A stretch of DNA of 44,085 bases, from NCBI GenBank assembly GCA_028280415.1, contig JANQLV010000070.1, positions 1 through 44,085 on the forward strand, given 5' to 3'. The notes under the pieces were generated by a model. That model made no database searches. It was not told where the DNA came from and worked only from the letters and a program-made list of their open reading frames with translations. The DNA is from Saprospiraceae bacterium. Lineage in GTDB: Bacteria > Bacteroidota > Bacteroidia > Chitinophagales > Saprospiraceae. Of the stretch, positions 7,833-16,638 are shown piece after piece. Made by a program: the position numbers and the translations under genes. Numbering within the stretch: the first letter of the stretch is position 1; every line of letters begins with the position of its first letter.

Positions 7833-8276
7833 ATGATAGCAAATTGGATACATATTATTATCGTTCATTTTGCCGTAATTGGAACGCCTTGGTTGGCATA
7901 TCGGGTCTTCGTGCATAGGCTAACTCCAATGGATGCCAAACCTTGGAAAGGTACTTTTAGTGGATTGATTATTTTAGCAATTATTACAACCGTAGCATAC
8001 CTAACCGGACCGGAAACTGCCGATTGGACCAAACAGGCCTTAGTTGCTTTTCCTCAAAATCAAGTAGAAGATCATGCGCTTTGGGGAAGAATAGCCTTTG
8101 TGATTCAGGGGATTACAGGACTCATAGGGCTTATGGGCTGGGCAAATATTTTACAAGAAGAAAAACCTGATCGCAGAATTTATAGCTTTTTAATGGTATT
8201 GTTGATACTAAACACCTTAGTAATCCTATACACGGCTCACTTGGGAGGACTGATTAGAAGGATGGACCTTATTTGA
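7833..8276 (+). CDS. Four-TM membrane protein, DUF2231-like
   Basis: 147 residues with four hydrophobic segments. It starts MIANWIHIIIVHFAVIGTPW, with an HxxxxH pair in TM1, and has further histidines in EDHALWGRIAF and YTAHLGGLI. Regularly placed membrane histidines and the overall plan resemble DUF2231 and other cytochrome-b-like small proteins, where they could bind haem; this is a weak assignment from pattern only. It follows the membrane gene at 6922 in the same direction. Confidence 0.6.
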   Translation: MIANWIHIIIVHFAVIGTPWLAYRVFVHRLTPMDAKPWKGTFSGLIILAIITTVAYLTGPETADWTKQALVAFPQNQVEDHALWGRIAFVIQGITGLIGLMGWANILQEEKPDRRIYSFLMVLLILNTLVILYTAHLGGLIRRMDLI

Positions 8277-8410
8277 TAAAATTAGGTTTGATCATTAAAT
8301 GAAGTTAGTAAAATGGAATTGGTTCTTTAGGTATAACACATTGTGATTTCTAAAAAGAAATGTTGTTTTTATTCATGACACCTTAAGCGATAAATACACA
8401 CTCTATCAAC

Positions 8411-11400
8411 ATGCTGTCAAAAATTTTAAAACTGTTTGGATACATCCTGTGCCTTGCATTAGGTCTAAATCAAGTCATCGCGCAAGGATTCAAGGGATAC
8501 TACCAGTATCCTGACCTTCATCAGAACACTATCGTTTTTACCGCAGAAGGTGACATCTGGAAAGTTTCCATTGAGGGAGGGCTTGCCCAGCGGCTGACCA
8601 CCCATGCCGAGGAAGAAAAATTTGCAGTCATTTCACCGGATGGAAAGACCATCGCCTATTCTGCGAGTTATGAAGGTCCCATGGAAGTGTATACACTTCC
8701 CATAGATGGGGGGCTGACCACTCGTTGGACCTACGAATCAGAAGCATCGGTAGTCACGGATTGGACGCCCGGTGGAAAAATCGTTTACCAAACCATTGCA
8801 TACAACAAACTACCCAATTCGCAATTGGTAACCATTGATTTAAACACGAAAAAAAAGTCTATCGTACCGCTCCATCAAGCCAATGATGCGGTGCAAAACG
8901 AAGACGGAACTTGGTTCTTTGTCCCTCTTTTCGGCAACGATCATGTGAAACGATATAAGGGTGGTGATACTCGTCAAATCTGGAAATTTGATGGTAAGAA
9001 TGAGGCGGTTAAACTAACCACAGATCATCCCGGTGAGAGTTCTAATCCAATGTGGTACAATGAAAGGGTTTATTTCATTACTGATAGAGATGGTATGAAG
9101 AACATTTGGTCCATGAACGCCGACGGTGGAGATTTTAAACAACATACTAGGCATAATAAATTTGATGTGCGCTACGCTAATTTAGATAAAGGTAGAATTG
9201 TATATCAACACGCTGCTGATCTATGGTTATTGGATATTGCCTCTGGCGAATACAAGAAAATTGATATTCGCTTAGCCTCAGACTTAGATCAGTTGAGAGA
9301 GAAGTGGGTAGAAAATCCTTCGGAGTACATAAGCTCTGTTCATTCCGATCCGAATGGTGAAAAAGTTATTGTTACTGCAAGAGGGCGTGCATTTGTAGTA
9401 CCTGTGAAATCTGGCAGAACGGTTGCCTTTATAGATCAAAAAGATGTTCGTTATAGAGATGCGGTTTTTTCTCATGATGGTAAAAATATCATCACCCTAT
9501 CTGATGAAAGCGGAGAGTTTGAGTTTGTGCAATTTGCCGCCGATGGCTACGGTGAAATTCAGTCTTTGACAAAGGACGGAAACTTGTTGCGATACCAGGG
9601 AACACCTTCTCCTGATGGTAAGTGGCTTGCCTATAATGACAAGGAGTCTAATATGTATGTACTCAATATTTCCACCGGTATAAGCGAAAAAATATCTACC
9701 AATCAACAAGGCATTGGGGACTTTTCATGGTCACCTGATGGTCAATGGCTTGCCTTTGTGCAAAAGGCATTTAATAACATGTCTCAGATTAAGGTGTATA
9801 ATGTTAATGACCAATCCATTTTCGACCTCACCACCGACCGAGCGAATAGCTTTGATCCCAAATGGAGTCCCGATGGGAAATTTCTTTATTTTCTTACTGA
9901 CCGAAGTTTCACACCATTGAGAGGAGGTGAAATAAGACAACCAGCATTTTACTGGGATGCCAGCGAAATGGTTTTTTATGTAGCTTTGAAAAAAGGTACC
10001 CGATCTCCTTTCCGGGTAAAGGACGAACTCATGGACGAGGATAAAGGTGAGGCAGCACCTTCCGATAAAAGTAAGAAAAAAGAGAAGCCCGAGGCAACAG
10101 AAGATGAATTAGTTGTGAGCATTGATAAAGAAGGAATCCAATCCAGAATCATGGTGACACCTATCAAAGCAGGTAATTATTCCAATCTGGCAGTCAATGA
10201 TAAAGCATTATACATAATGGCAACTGAGGCAGGTAAAAATGCCAAATCACATCTGAAAGTGGTTAAAATCACTAATGAAAAAGTAAAAATAAATGAGTTG
10301 GCTTCGGCAGTAAGTGGATTTGAAATGAGCCAGGATGGCAAAAAACTACTCGTTAGAAAAGGGCGCTCTTACTTCATGGTTGATGCAGGTATCGGGAGTG
10401 CCAATCTAGATGATGGTAAAGTGGATTTTAGTGGATGTAAATTTTCTATTTTTCCCAGAGAGGATTGGAAACAGATTTACAAGGATTCATGGCGTTTAGA
10501 GCGGGATTACTTTTACGATAAGAACATGCATGGGGTGGATTGGGATGCCATGTATGAAAAGTATCTTCCTTTGGTAGACCGGGTAAGCACCAGAAACGAA
10601 CTCAATGATGTGATCACTAGATTAACAGGGGAATTATCGGCATTACATACAGGCTCAGGTGGGGGGGACACGCGAAGCGATAACAAAAACATTCAGGTAG
10701 CCAGCTTGGGAGCGAAAACCAGCAGAGATGAAGCCAATGGAGGATTCCGCATTGACTACATATATAAGGTTGACCCGGATTACCCTTACTGGAAATCTCC
10801 TTTAGATGATCCTTACCTCGACATCAAAGCAGGTGATATCATTACCAAAGTGAATGGAAGAGAGGCCTTATCTGCAATAGACATAGGAGCCTTGCTCCGT
10901 AATCAGGCCGGAAAGCAAGTAAGGTTAAGTCTAAAAAGGGATACCTCGACTCGAGATGTCATCGTAAAACCTTCAGGAAACTCCTTTTGGCTCAGATACG
11001 GGGATTGGGAATATTCGAATCGACTGAAAGTGGAAAAAGAGAGTGACAACCAAATCGGCTATTTACATCTGAGTGCAATGTATGACTGGGATCTTGGTCA
11101 GTTCTATCGGGAGTTTTATCCTGTCTTTAATCGAAAAGGATTGATTATCGATATGCGGAATAATGCTGGCGGATACATCGACATGTTTATTCTTGAAAAA
11201 CTAATGCGAAAAGCCTGGATGTATTGGAAAGGCAGGTCAGGAGAACCTACCTGGAACATGCATTACGCCTTTAGAGGACACATGGTGGTACTGGTCAATG
11301 AAAGAGCAGGCTCCAATGGTGAAACCTTTGCCGAAGGGTTCAAAAGACTGGGCCTTGGCACAACCATCGGTATGCGAACCTGGGGAGGTCAGATTTGGAC

Positions 11401-11668
11401 AGGTCCACGCCCTACAACTGATAAGGGGGATCCTGGAGCTCCTGGGACCGGAGTATATGGCCCGGAAGGTGAATGGTTGATCGAAGGTCACGGATTTGTA
11501 CCTGATATCGAATTGGATAATCTGCCGCATGAGACTTTTAATGGAAAAGATGCTCAACTAGACGCGGCTATAAAACTATTACTGGAAAAGATTGCAGCGA
11601 ATCCTAGAGCTGTTCCTCCTCCTCCTAACTATCCAAATAAGTCCTTTAAAAATAATCGTAAGAACTAA
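8411..11668 (+). CDS. Tricorn-like S41 protease (beta-propellers, PDZ, tail-specific protease core)
   Basis: 1085 residues with a signal peptide (MLSKILKLFGYILCLALGLN..IAQ). Residues about 30-530 are WD40/TolB-like propeller blades (repeated SPDGKTIAYSA, SPDGKWLAYND, SPDGQWLAFVQ, SPDGKFLYFLTD). A charged Lys/Glu-rich linker lies near 535-570, then the C1 domain, a PDZ (PYLDIKAGDIITKVNGREA, about 810-860), and the S41 core. The catalytic residues line up with archaeal tricorn: H746 (LSALHTGSG), S968 (RAGSNGETFAEG) and E1025 (LIEGHGFVPDIEL). Length is close to tricorn (1071). Because it has a signal peptide, it acts in the periplasm or outside rather than on proteasome products. The downstream S9 peptidase begins ten bases after the stop, suggesting stepwise peptide degradation by an operon. 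Confidence 0.92.
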   Translation: MLSKILKLFGYILCLALGLNQVIAQGFKGYYQYPDLHQNTIVFTAEGDIWKVSIEGGLAQRLTTHAEEEKFAVISPDGKTIAYSASYEGPMEVYTLPIDGGLTTRWTYESEASVVTDWTPGGKIVYQTIAYNKLPNSQLVTIDLNTKKKSIVPLHQANDAVQNEDGTWFFVPLFGNDHVKRYKGGDTRQIWKFDGKNEAVKLTTDHPGESSNPMWYNERVYFITDRDGMKNIWSMNADGGDFKQHTRHNKFDVRYANLDKGRIVYQHAADLWLLDIASGEYKKIDIRLASDLDQLREKWVENPSEYISSVHSDPNGEKVIVTARGRAFVVPVKSGRTVAFIDQKDVRYRDAVFSHDGKNIITLSDESGEFEFVQFAADGYGEIQSLTKDGNLLRYQGTPSPDGKWLAYNDKESNMYVLNISTGISEKISTNQQGIGDFSWSPDGQWLAFVQKAFNNMSQIKVYNVNDQSIFDLTTDRANSFDPKWSPDGKFLYFLTDRSFTPLRGGEIRQPAFYWDASEMVFYVALKKGTRSPFRVKDELMDEDKGEAAPSDKSKKKEKPEATEDELVVSIDKEGIQSRIMVTPIKAGNYSNLAVNDKALYIMATEAGKNAKSHLKVVKITNEKVKINELASAVSGFEMSQDGKKLLVRKGRSYFMVDAGIGSANLDDGKVDFSGCKFSIFPREDWKQIYKDSWRLERDYFYDKNMHGVDWDAMYEKYLPLVDRVSTRNELNDVITRLTGELSALHTGSGGGDTRSDNKNIQVASLGAKTSRDEANGGFRIDYIYKVDPDYPYWKSPLDDPYLDIKAGDIITKVNGREALSAIDIGALLRNQAGKQVRLSLKRDTSTRDVIVKPSGNSFWLRYGDWEYSNRLKVEKESDNQIGYLHLSAMYDWDLGQFYREFYPVFNRKGLIIDMRNNAGGYIDMFILEKLMRKAWMYWKGRSGEPTWNMHYAFRGHMVVLVNERAGSNGETFAEGFKRLGLGTTIGMRTWGGQIWTGPRPTTDKGDPGAPGTGVYGPEGEWLIEGHGFVPDIELDNLPHETFNGKDAQLDAAIKLLLEKIAANPRAVPPPPNYPNKSFKNNRKN

Positions 11669-11677
11669 AATTTAATT

Positions 11678-14569
11678 ATGAACGATTTGAATAACAATAA
11701 GTGGGATTTTATGAGATCTTTTATTCCTTTTTGCATTATTATTTTATTGACAATAATGGGCAATAATCATCTTATTGCACAATCTAAAAAAGAATCACTT
11801 TCATTTGAAGACATTAGACAGTGGAGAACTCATTCAGTCACTTTATCAAATAATGGTGAATGGTATACCACGCTTTATAGCTTATTGGATGAGCCGGAAT
11901 CAAAAAAAGATACAATAATAGAAAACCAGTCTAAACAAAAGGTCGATAGTTATTATCAAGACGATAACCAGAGCGATAAATTATATATATCTAATGCAAA
12001 GGACGGCGTAAAATATCAGATAACAGACGGTAGTAAGCCTGTGTTTTCTTCTGCTTCGGATTGGATTGCTTATCAAATAAAGCCCGAATCTAAAGACGAG
12101 AATGATAAAAAAAAGGATTCAACCATTATTGAGCTAAAACACCTTGAGTCTGGTTTTACTATAAAATACGAGTCAAGTGCAGCATATCACTTTTTAGAGA
12201 ATAAAAATTACTTTATAACTACTGATAAAAATAGCCTTTTAATATATGACCTGGATAAGCGCAGAGAACATTACATCGGGAACATTGGAGAGTATCTGGT
12301 AGATGAGAAATCAGAATACATCACCTACACAATAGCTTCGAAAGATAAACGAGGAAATGGAATTTATCTTTACAACCCTAATGAAATGACCACCAGGGCG
12401 CTTAATACGGGTAATTTCATTTATTCAAACTTGTCATGGAATACTAATAAAAATGCCTTAGCAGCGTATAAAAACAATAAAGTTGAAAAGGAAATCGATT
12501 ACGCTAATATGAGCATTATTGTGATTAGCGGAATTGATGCTGAAGCTTCGGAGACTGTTGAGTATCCGGTAAAAAATATAAATGGTATCCCTGAAAATAT
12601 GGGACCAGCTGTAAAATCTGACCAACACCCGAATGAGATTACCTGGAGTAATGATGATGAACGCTTGTTTATCAAACTTAAAGAGTACGATAAGGAAGGT
12701 GATGATCAAGAAGATGCTAATAAAAGTAAAGAAGAATCAACGGTCCAGATATGGCATTGGAAAGATAAAAAACTACTTTCTGAACGAATAATGGAATATG
12801 AACGAAAAAAGAATGAAGTTTTTGAAGCGATATTCTTCCGTAATTCAAATTCGGTTATACAATTGACAAGTGAAGAAATCCAGAAGTTAATCCGTAGTAA
12901 AAAAACAGATAATTGGGCGATCGGGACAGATAATCGAGAGTACATATCAGATTGGGACATATATAAAAATGACCTTTATAGTATCAGTCTTAAAACTGGG
13001 GATAAAAAGCTAATTGAGAAAAAATACAGATCAAGATATAGTTCTGGTTTAGAAATGTCTCCTGTTGGTGAAAAAGTTATTCTTTGGGATGGGAAGGATT
13101 ATTGGTGTTATGATTTTAATAAAGATTCAAAGCGTAATATTTCAGCTGGATTAGAGGTCTCTTTTGTTGACAAAGAATATGACAAATTTGGCTACGTCCC
13201 AAACTATGGTTTTGTAGGCTGGGTAAAAAACCAAAATGCTGTAATTGTTAACCACAAATTAGATTTATGGCTCTTACCACTCGATGATAGTTCAAAGGCA
13301 CAAAACCTTACAGCTTCTGTTACTTCCAAAGATTCAATCCGTTTTCGTTTTGAAGATTTCAGTTTTGCTGATGAACCAGAAATTGAGGATCGCTATATTG
13401 ATCTTCTTAAACCTAATCTTTTATACGCTTTTCATACACAAACCAAATTTGCTGGATATTATAACTTACAAGGTGATCAATTAACAAAGCTCATTTACAA
13501 GCCAGTATCTTTCTCAAATCCTTATCGAAGATATAAAATCATCAAAAGTGAAAATTCAGATGCCATTATTTATAGAATGGGGGATTATCAGAGCGATTCC
13601 GAAGCATATTTAAGTACCCTTGATTTTTCAAGCTCAAAACAAATAACGCATACGAATCCTCAACAAGAATTATACAAATGGGGGAGGCGCATTTTAATTG
13701 ATTATACAAACGATGATGGAATACCTTTGCAAGCTGTATTAAGTATCCCTGATGATTACAAGAAAGGGCAAAAATTACCTATGATTGTGTATTCGTATGA
13801 AAAAAGATCCTATACTATGTATAGATATCCAAGACCTTATCTTTCGGGGACAAATGTGCCCGAAATGTTGTACGTCTCCGATGGATATTTATTCCTTCAA
13901 CCTGATATTCACTTCAATGTTGGAACGCCTCATTCAGACATGCATGAATGTATAGATGCGGCCATTGAAAAAGTAATTGAATTGGGTTATGTAGATGAAC
14001 AACGGATAGGTTATCAGGGATATAGTTTTGGTGGCCATTGTGGGATGTACATCTCTACACAAAAAAATAAATTTGCTGCTATTGCTGCCGGGGGTGGAGT
14101 AAGCAATCTGGTTCAGGGATTTAATCTTGATATTGTATGGGATGGTAGTAATGAACAGGATTATTACATGACTGGACAAGGAAGACTGGGTACAGACCCT
14201 ACTTCTAATATTGAAATGTATATTTCTGAATCTCCCGTATTTAATGCTCAGGCTATGGATACCCCTTTGTTATTATTTCATGGTACTGCTGACAAGATTG
14301 TGCAATGGGAACATTCCTTTGGCTTTTACAGTATCTTACGCTATTTAAAAAAACCTGTCATTTTTCTTTCATACCGAGGTGAAGGCCACGGTTTGAGAAA
14401 TAAAGAAAGTACCAGACTTGATATTCAGAGAAGATTAAAAGAATATTTTGATCACTTTTTAAAAGGGGAGGAAATAAAAAAATGGATGACTGAAGAAACT
14501 CCCTACATTCCAGAAAAAGAATCAGAAAAAAAGGATAAAAACAAAAGGACATTACCAAAGTGGAAATAA
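11678..14569 (+). CDS. Secreted prolyl-oligopeptidase-family (S9) serine peptidase
   Basis: 963 residues from 11678; the ATG at 11711 gives a cleaner signal peptide (MRSFIPFCIIILLTIMGNNH..IAQ) and may be the true start. An irregular propeller region (about 40-640) is followed by an alpha/beta-hydrolase domain. Catalytic triad, numbered from 11678: S783 in GYSFGGHCGMY, D872 in FHGTADKIVQ, H904 in GEGHGLR. S9 enzymes cut short peptides, which fits the tricorn-like protease immediately upstream. The gene is visibly more AT-rich than its partner, with many AAA/ATA/TTA codons, suggesting a different history. The C-terminus is Lys/Glu rich with no T9SS domain. Confidence 0.9.
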   Translation: MNDLNNNKWDFMRSFIPFCIIILLTIMGNNHLIAQSKKESLSFEDIRQWRTHSVTLSNNGEWYTTLYSLLDEPESKKDTIIENQSKQKVDSYYQDDNQSDKLYISNAKDGVKYQITDGSKPVFSSASDWIAYQIKPESKDENDKKKDSTIIELKHLESGFTIKYESSAAYHFLENKNYFITTDKNSLLIYDLDKRREHYIGNIGEYLVDEKSEYITYTIASKDKRGNGIYLYNPNEMTTRALNTGNFIYSNLSWNTNKNALAAYKNNKVEKEIDYANMSIIVISGIDAEASETVEYPVKNINGIPENMGPAVKSDQHPNEITWSNDDERLFIKLKEYDKEGDDQEDANKSKEESTVQIWHWKDKKLLSERIMEYERKKNEVFEAIFFRNSNSVIQLTSEEIQKLIRSKKTDNWAIGTDNREYISDWDIYKNDLYSISLKTGDKKLIEKKYRSRYSSGLEMSPVGEKVILWDGKDYWCYDFNKDSKRNISAGLEVSFVDKEYDKFGYVPNYGFVGWVKNQNAVIVNHKLDLWLLPLDDSSKAQNLTASVTSKDSIRFRFEDFSFADEPEIEDRYIDLLKPNLLYAFHTQTKFAGYYNLQGDQLTKLIYKPVSFSNPYRRYKIIKSENSDAIIYRMGDYQSDSEAYLSTLDFSSSKQITHTNPQQELYKWGRRILIDYTNDDGIPLQAVLSIPDDYKKGQKLPMIVYSYEKRSYTMYRYPRPYLSGTNVPEMLYVSDGYLFLQPDIHFNVGTPHSDMHECIDAAIEKVIELGYVDEQRIGYQGYSFGGHCGMYISTQKNKFAAIAAGGGVSNLVQGFNLDIVWDGSNEQDYYMTGQGRLGTDPTSNIEMYISESPVFNAQAMDTPLLLFHGTADKIVQWEHSFGFYSILRYLKKPVIFLSYRGEGHGLRNKESTRLDIQRRLKEYFDHFLKGEEIKKWMTEETPYIPEKESEKKDKNKRTLPKWK

Positions 14570-14609
14570 ATAATCGAAAATTTACTAAAATGTATTTTCA
14601 GGCATAGGG

Positions 14610-14853
14610 CCCCATTCATCAAATCGTCCAACTGCTTGCTTTACGAAAAGGGAAATCTGTGGCCCCAACTTTAGTTCTTTTAGACGAAACGTTTAAAGTT
14701 ATATCCAGGTATTTTGATTATATGGATAGCAAGAATCTTTTAAAAGCATTAAAAAGCAAGCGGTGAAATCTAAACCACTATTCATTTTCCTTTTTCCGAA
14801 TAGCTGATTTAGGCCGAAATACTTTTATTACTTCCTCATTAGCCTCTAAATAA
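14610..14853 (+). repeat. Right copy of the ~230-bp direct repeat
   Basis: It matches 6293-6524 in the same orientation (details given at the left copy). The first 157 bases hold the decapitated thioredoxin-like tail and the rest is the 3' end of the intact mogA gene. This copy keeps the 12 bases (within 14834-14846) missing from the left copy. Confidence 0.9.
14611..14766 (+). pseudogene. Thioredoxin-like gene 3'-end remnant
   Basis: The frame reads PIHQIVQLLALRKGKSVAPT, continues LVLLDETFKVISRYFDYMDS and ends ALKSKR-stop, the same as the last 51 codons of the gene at 5955-6449. It lacks the signal peptide and the CxxC active site. No start codon or promoter is evident. It is a by-product of the duplication. 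Confidence 0.88.
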
Positions 14854-15332
14854 GGCCCATCAATCAAATCAATGCAATATGGAATAGCCGGAAAAACAGC
14901 ATCCAGACATTCGCGAATAGCTTTTGGCTTACCCGGTAAATTCACAATTAGGGTATTGTTCCGAATGCCAGCTGTTTGCCTGGAAAGTATAGCTGTAGGA
15001 ACATATTGTAAACTAACGCGCCGCATCTGCTCACCAAAGCCCGGCATCATTTTTTGGCAAACCTGCTCAGTTGCTTCTGGTGTCACATCTCGCACAGCGG
15101 GTCCTGTGCCTCCTGTTGTAACAATCAAGCAGCAACCTTCTGCATCCGCCATTTCTATCATTTTTGCTGCAATTTGATCTTGCTCATCAGGAATTACAGC
15201 ATAAGCATATTCCCAATTGCTAATCAAATATTCTCCCAATGTGGCGATCACTGCTTTCCCTGGAATATCTTCATAAATCCCTTTAGAGGCCCGGTCAGAT
15301 ACATTTATAATTCCAATTTTTGCTTTTGTCAT
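14778..15332 (-). CDS. mog: Molybdopterin adenylyltransferase (MogA/MoaB family)
   Basis: 184 residues from the ATG at 15332, which has a purine-rich AAAGGAAAAAA just upstream; an in-frame ATG at 15428 would add an atypical 32-residue extension. The protein starts MTKAKIGIINVSDRASKGIY and contains the MPT-binding LIVTTGGTGPAVRDVTPEAT, IVNLPGKPKAIRECL and FPAIPYCIDLI blocks. It adenylates molybdopterin in molybdenum cofactor synthesis in the cytoplasm. No other moa/moe gene or Mo enzyme is in the window, so it stands alone here. The 3' end lies inside the direct repeat. Confidence 0.93.
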   Translation of the reverse strand: MTKAKIGIINVSDRASKGIYEDIPGKAVIATLGEYLISNWEYAYAVIPDEQDQIAAKMIEMADAEGCCLIVTTGGTGPAVRDVTPEATEQVCQKMMPGFGEQMRRVSLQYVPTAILSRQTAGIRNNTLIVNLPGKPKAIRECLDAVFPAIPYCIDLIDGPYLEANEEVIKVFRPKSAIRKKENE

Positions 15333-15545
15333 TTTTTTCCTTTTTCGAAAGATCAAAAATAAATAAAAACTCCGTTCCATTGTTAGCAGACCAGCATTAG
15401 ATTTTTCTAATAGACAAAATCTCTGCACTTGCCTACTGACAAAAGTGGGATGTATTCAATATTGTATTTCGTAATCTTTGGAATAGGAATATTAATGTTC
15501 AAACATTCTACCCTTTCTTTCGTTTGAGGATTTCCTTTTTTAATT

Positions 15546-15597
15546 TTAATTCCTTATTGCAACTATGTTGCAATAAGGAATTAATTATCTATCTTTA
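15546..15597 (+). promoter_or_regulatory. 39-bp perfect palindrome with Fur/Zur-type core, plus -7 element
   Basis: Positions 15546-15563 and 15567-15584 are perfect inverted arms (left arm TTAATTCCTTATTGCAAC) around TAT. The core TGCAACTnnGTTGCA equals that of the Fur/MerC operator at 2698-2720. The TTG in the right arm (15568-15570) lies 19 nt before TATCTTTA (15590-15597), a near-match to TAnnTTTG, the same spacing as at the MerC promoter. It is 118 bases before the TrxB-like gene. There is no T-run, so a terminator is unlikely. Confidence 0.78.
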
Positions 15598-15714
15598 CCA
15601 AAAATATAGACCAATAGGAATTCAATCCAGAAGAAAATTCATTAGGCACACAATTATACTGTGACAACTTTGGCATTGCCTTTTCCATTAGTTTCTTTTT
15701 AAAAAATTAAAATA

Positions 15715-16638
15715 ATGACAAATAAGAACAGATTTGAAATAATTATAGTTGGCGGAAGTTATTCAGGGCTTTCAGCTGGAATGGCTTTGGGTAGAGCATT
15801 AAGGAATGTTTTAATTATAGACAGTGGTCAACCATGCAATATTCAAACGCCTTATTCGCATAACTTCATCACTCAAGACGGAAAAACGCCAAAGAAAATA
15901 TCTAGCCTTGCCAAACAACAAGTAGAAGAATATCGAACCATTAAATTTTATAATGGACTTGCAACAAGTGCAATAAAAACACAAAATGGATTTGAAATAA
16001 CAACCCAAAAGAACGATAAATTCAAAACAAAGAAACTCATTTTTGCCACAGGGGTAAAAGATATAATGCCGAATATTCGAGGTTTTGCCGAATGTTGGGG
16101 AATATCCGTCATTCATTGTCCGTATTGTCACGGTTACGAAGTAAGGAAAGAAAAAACAGGCATTTTAGCCAATGGGGATTTTGCATTTCATTATGCCCAA
16201 CTCATTAGCAATTGGACAAAAGATTTAACCATATTTACCAATGGAAAATCTACATTGAGTCAAGAGCAGATTGATAAAATTACGAAAAATAATATTCCGA
16301 TTGTGGAGAAAAAGATTGCTTCTTTCGAACACAACAAAGGAAATATTCGGGCAATTGTTTTTGCTGATAATTCTACTTTTCAGCTTAAAGCGATCTATGC
16401 AAAAACTAACGTTGAACAACATTGTAAAATTCCAGAAGCACTTGGATGTGAGTTGACAGAACAAGGACTTTTAAAAGTAGATATGTTTCAAAAAACAACA
16501 GTGGAAGACATTTTCGCCTGTGGAGACAATGCAAGTCCATTTCGATCCATATCATATGCTGTTGCGACAGGAAATATCGCAGGTGCCGTATTAAACAACG
16601 GAATGACTGAAGAAGAATTTAAAAAAGATAAATGCTGA
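15715..16638 (+). CDS. Thioredoxin-reductase-like FAD/NAD(P) oxidoreductase
   Basis: 307 residues. The N-terminal FAD-binding Rossmann motif is IIIVGGSYSGLSAGMALGRA. The redox motif HCPYCHGYEV (CxxC, about residue 140) is as in TrxB relatives, and a C-terminal FAD motif reads TTVEDIFACGDNASPFRSIS. The second nucleotide motif is degraded: GILANGDFAFHYA replaces the usual GxGxxG/A, so NAD(P)H binding may differ or be weak. Proteins of this type reduce small thiol partners, bacillithiol or metal complexes in Bacteroidota; the exact substrate is unknown. The palindromic operator upstream places it in the same metal-responsive regulon as the MerC operon, where a reductase could supply thioredoxin-like partners. 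Confidence 0.85.
   Translation: MTNKNRFEIIIVGGSYSGLSAGMALGRALRNVLIIDSGQPCNIQTPYSHNFITQDGKTPKKISSLAKQQVEEYRTIKFYNGLATSAIKTQNGFEITTQKNDKFKTKKLIFATGVKDIMPNIRGFAECWGISVIHCPYCHGYEVRKEKTGILANGDFAFHYAQLISNWTKDLTIFTNGKSTLSQEQIDKITKNNIPIVEKKIASFEHNKGNIRAIVFADNSTFQLKAIYAKTNVEQHCKIPEALGCELTEQGLLKVDMFQKTTVEDIFACGDNASPFRSISYAVATGNIAGAVLNNGMTEEEFKKDKC

Noticed and set aside
15546-15584. Long palindrome as a transcription terminator
   Set aside because: There is no T-run on either side, and it shares core and promoter spacing with the Fur/MerC operator.
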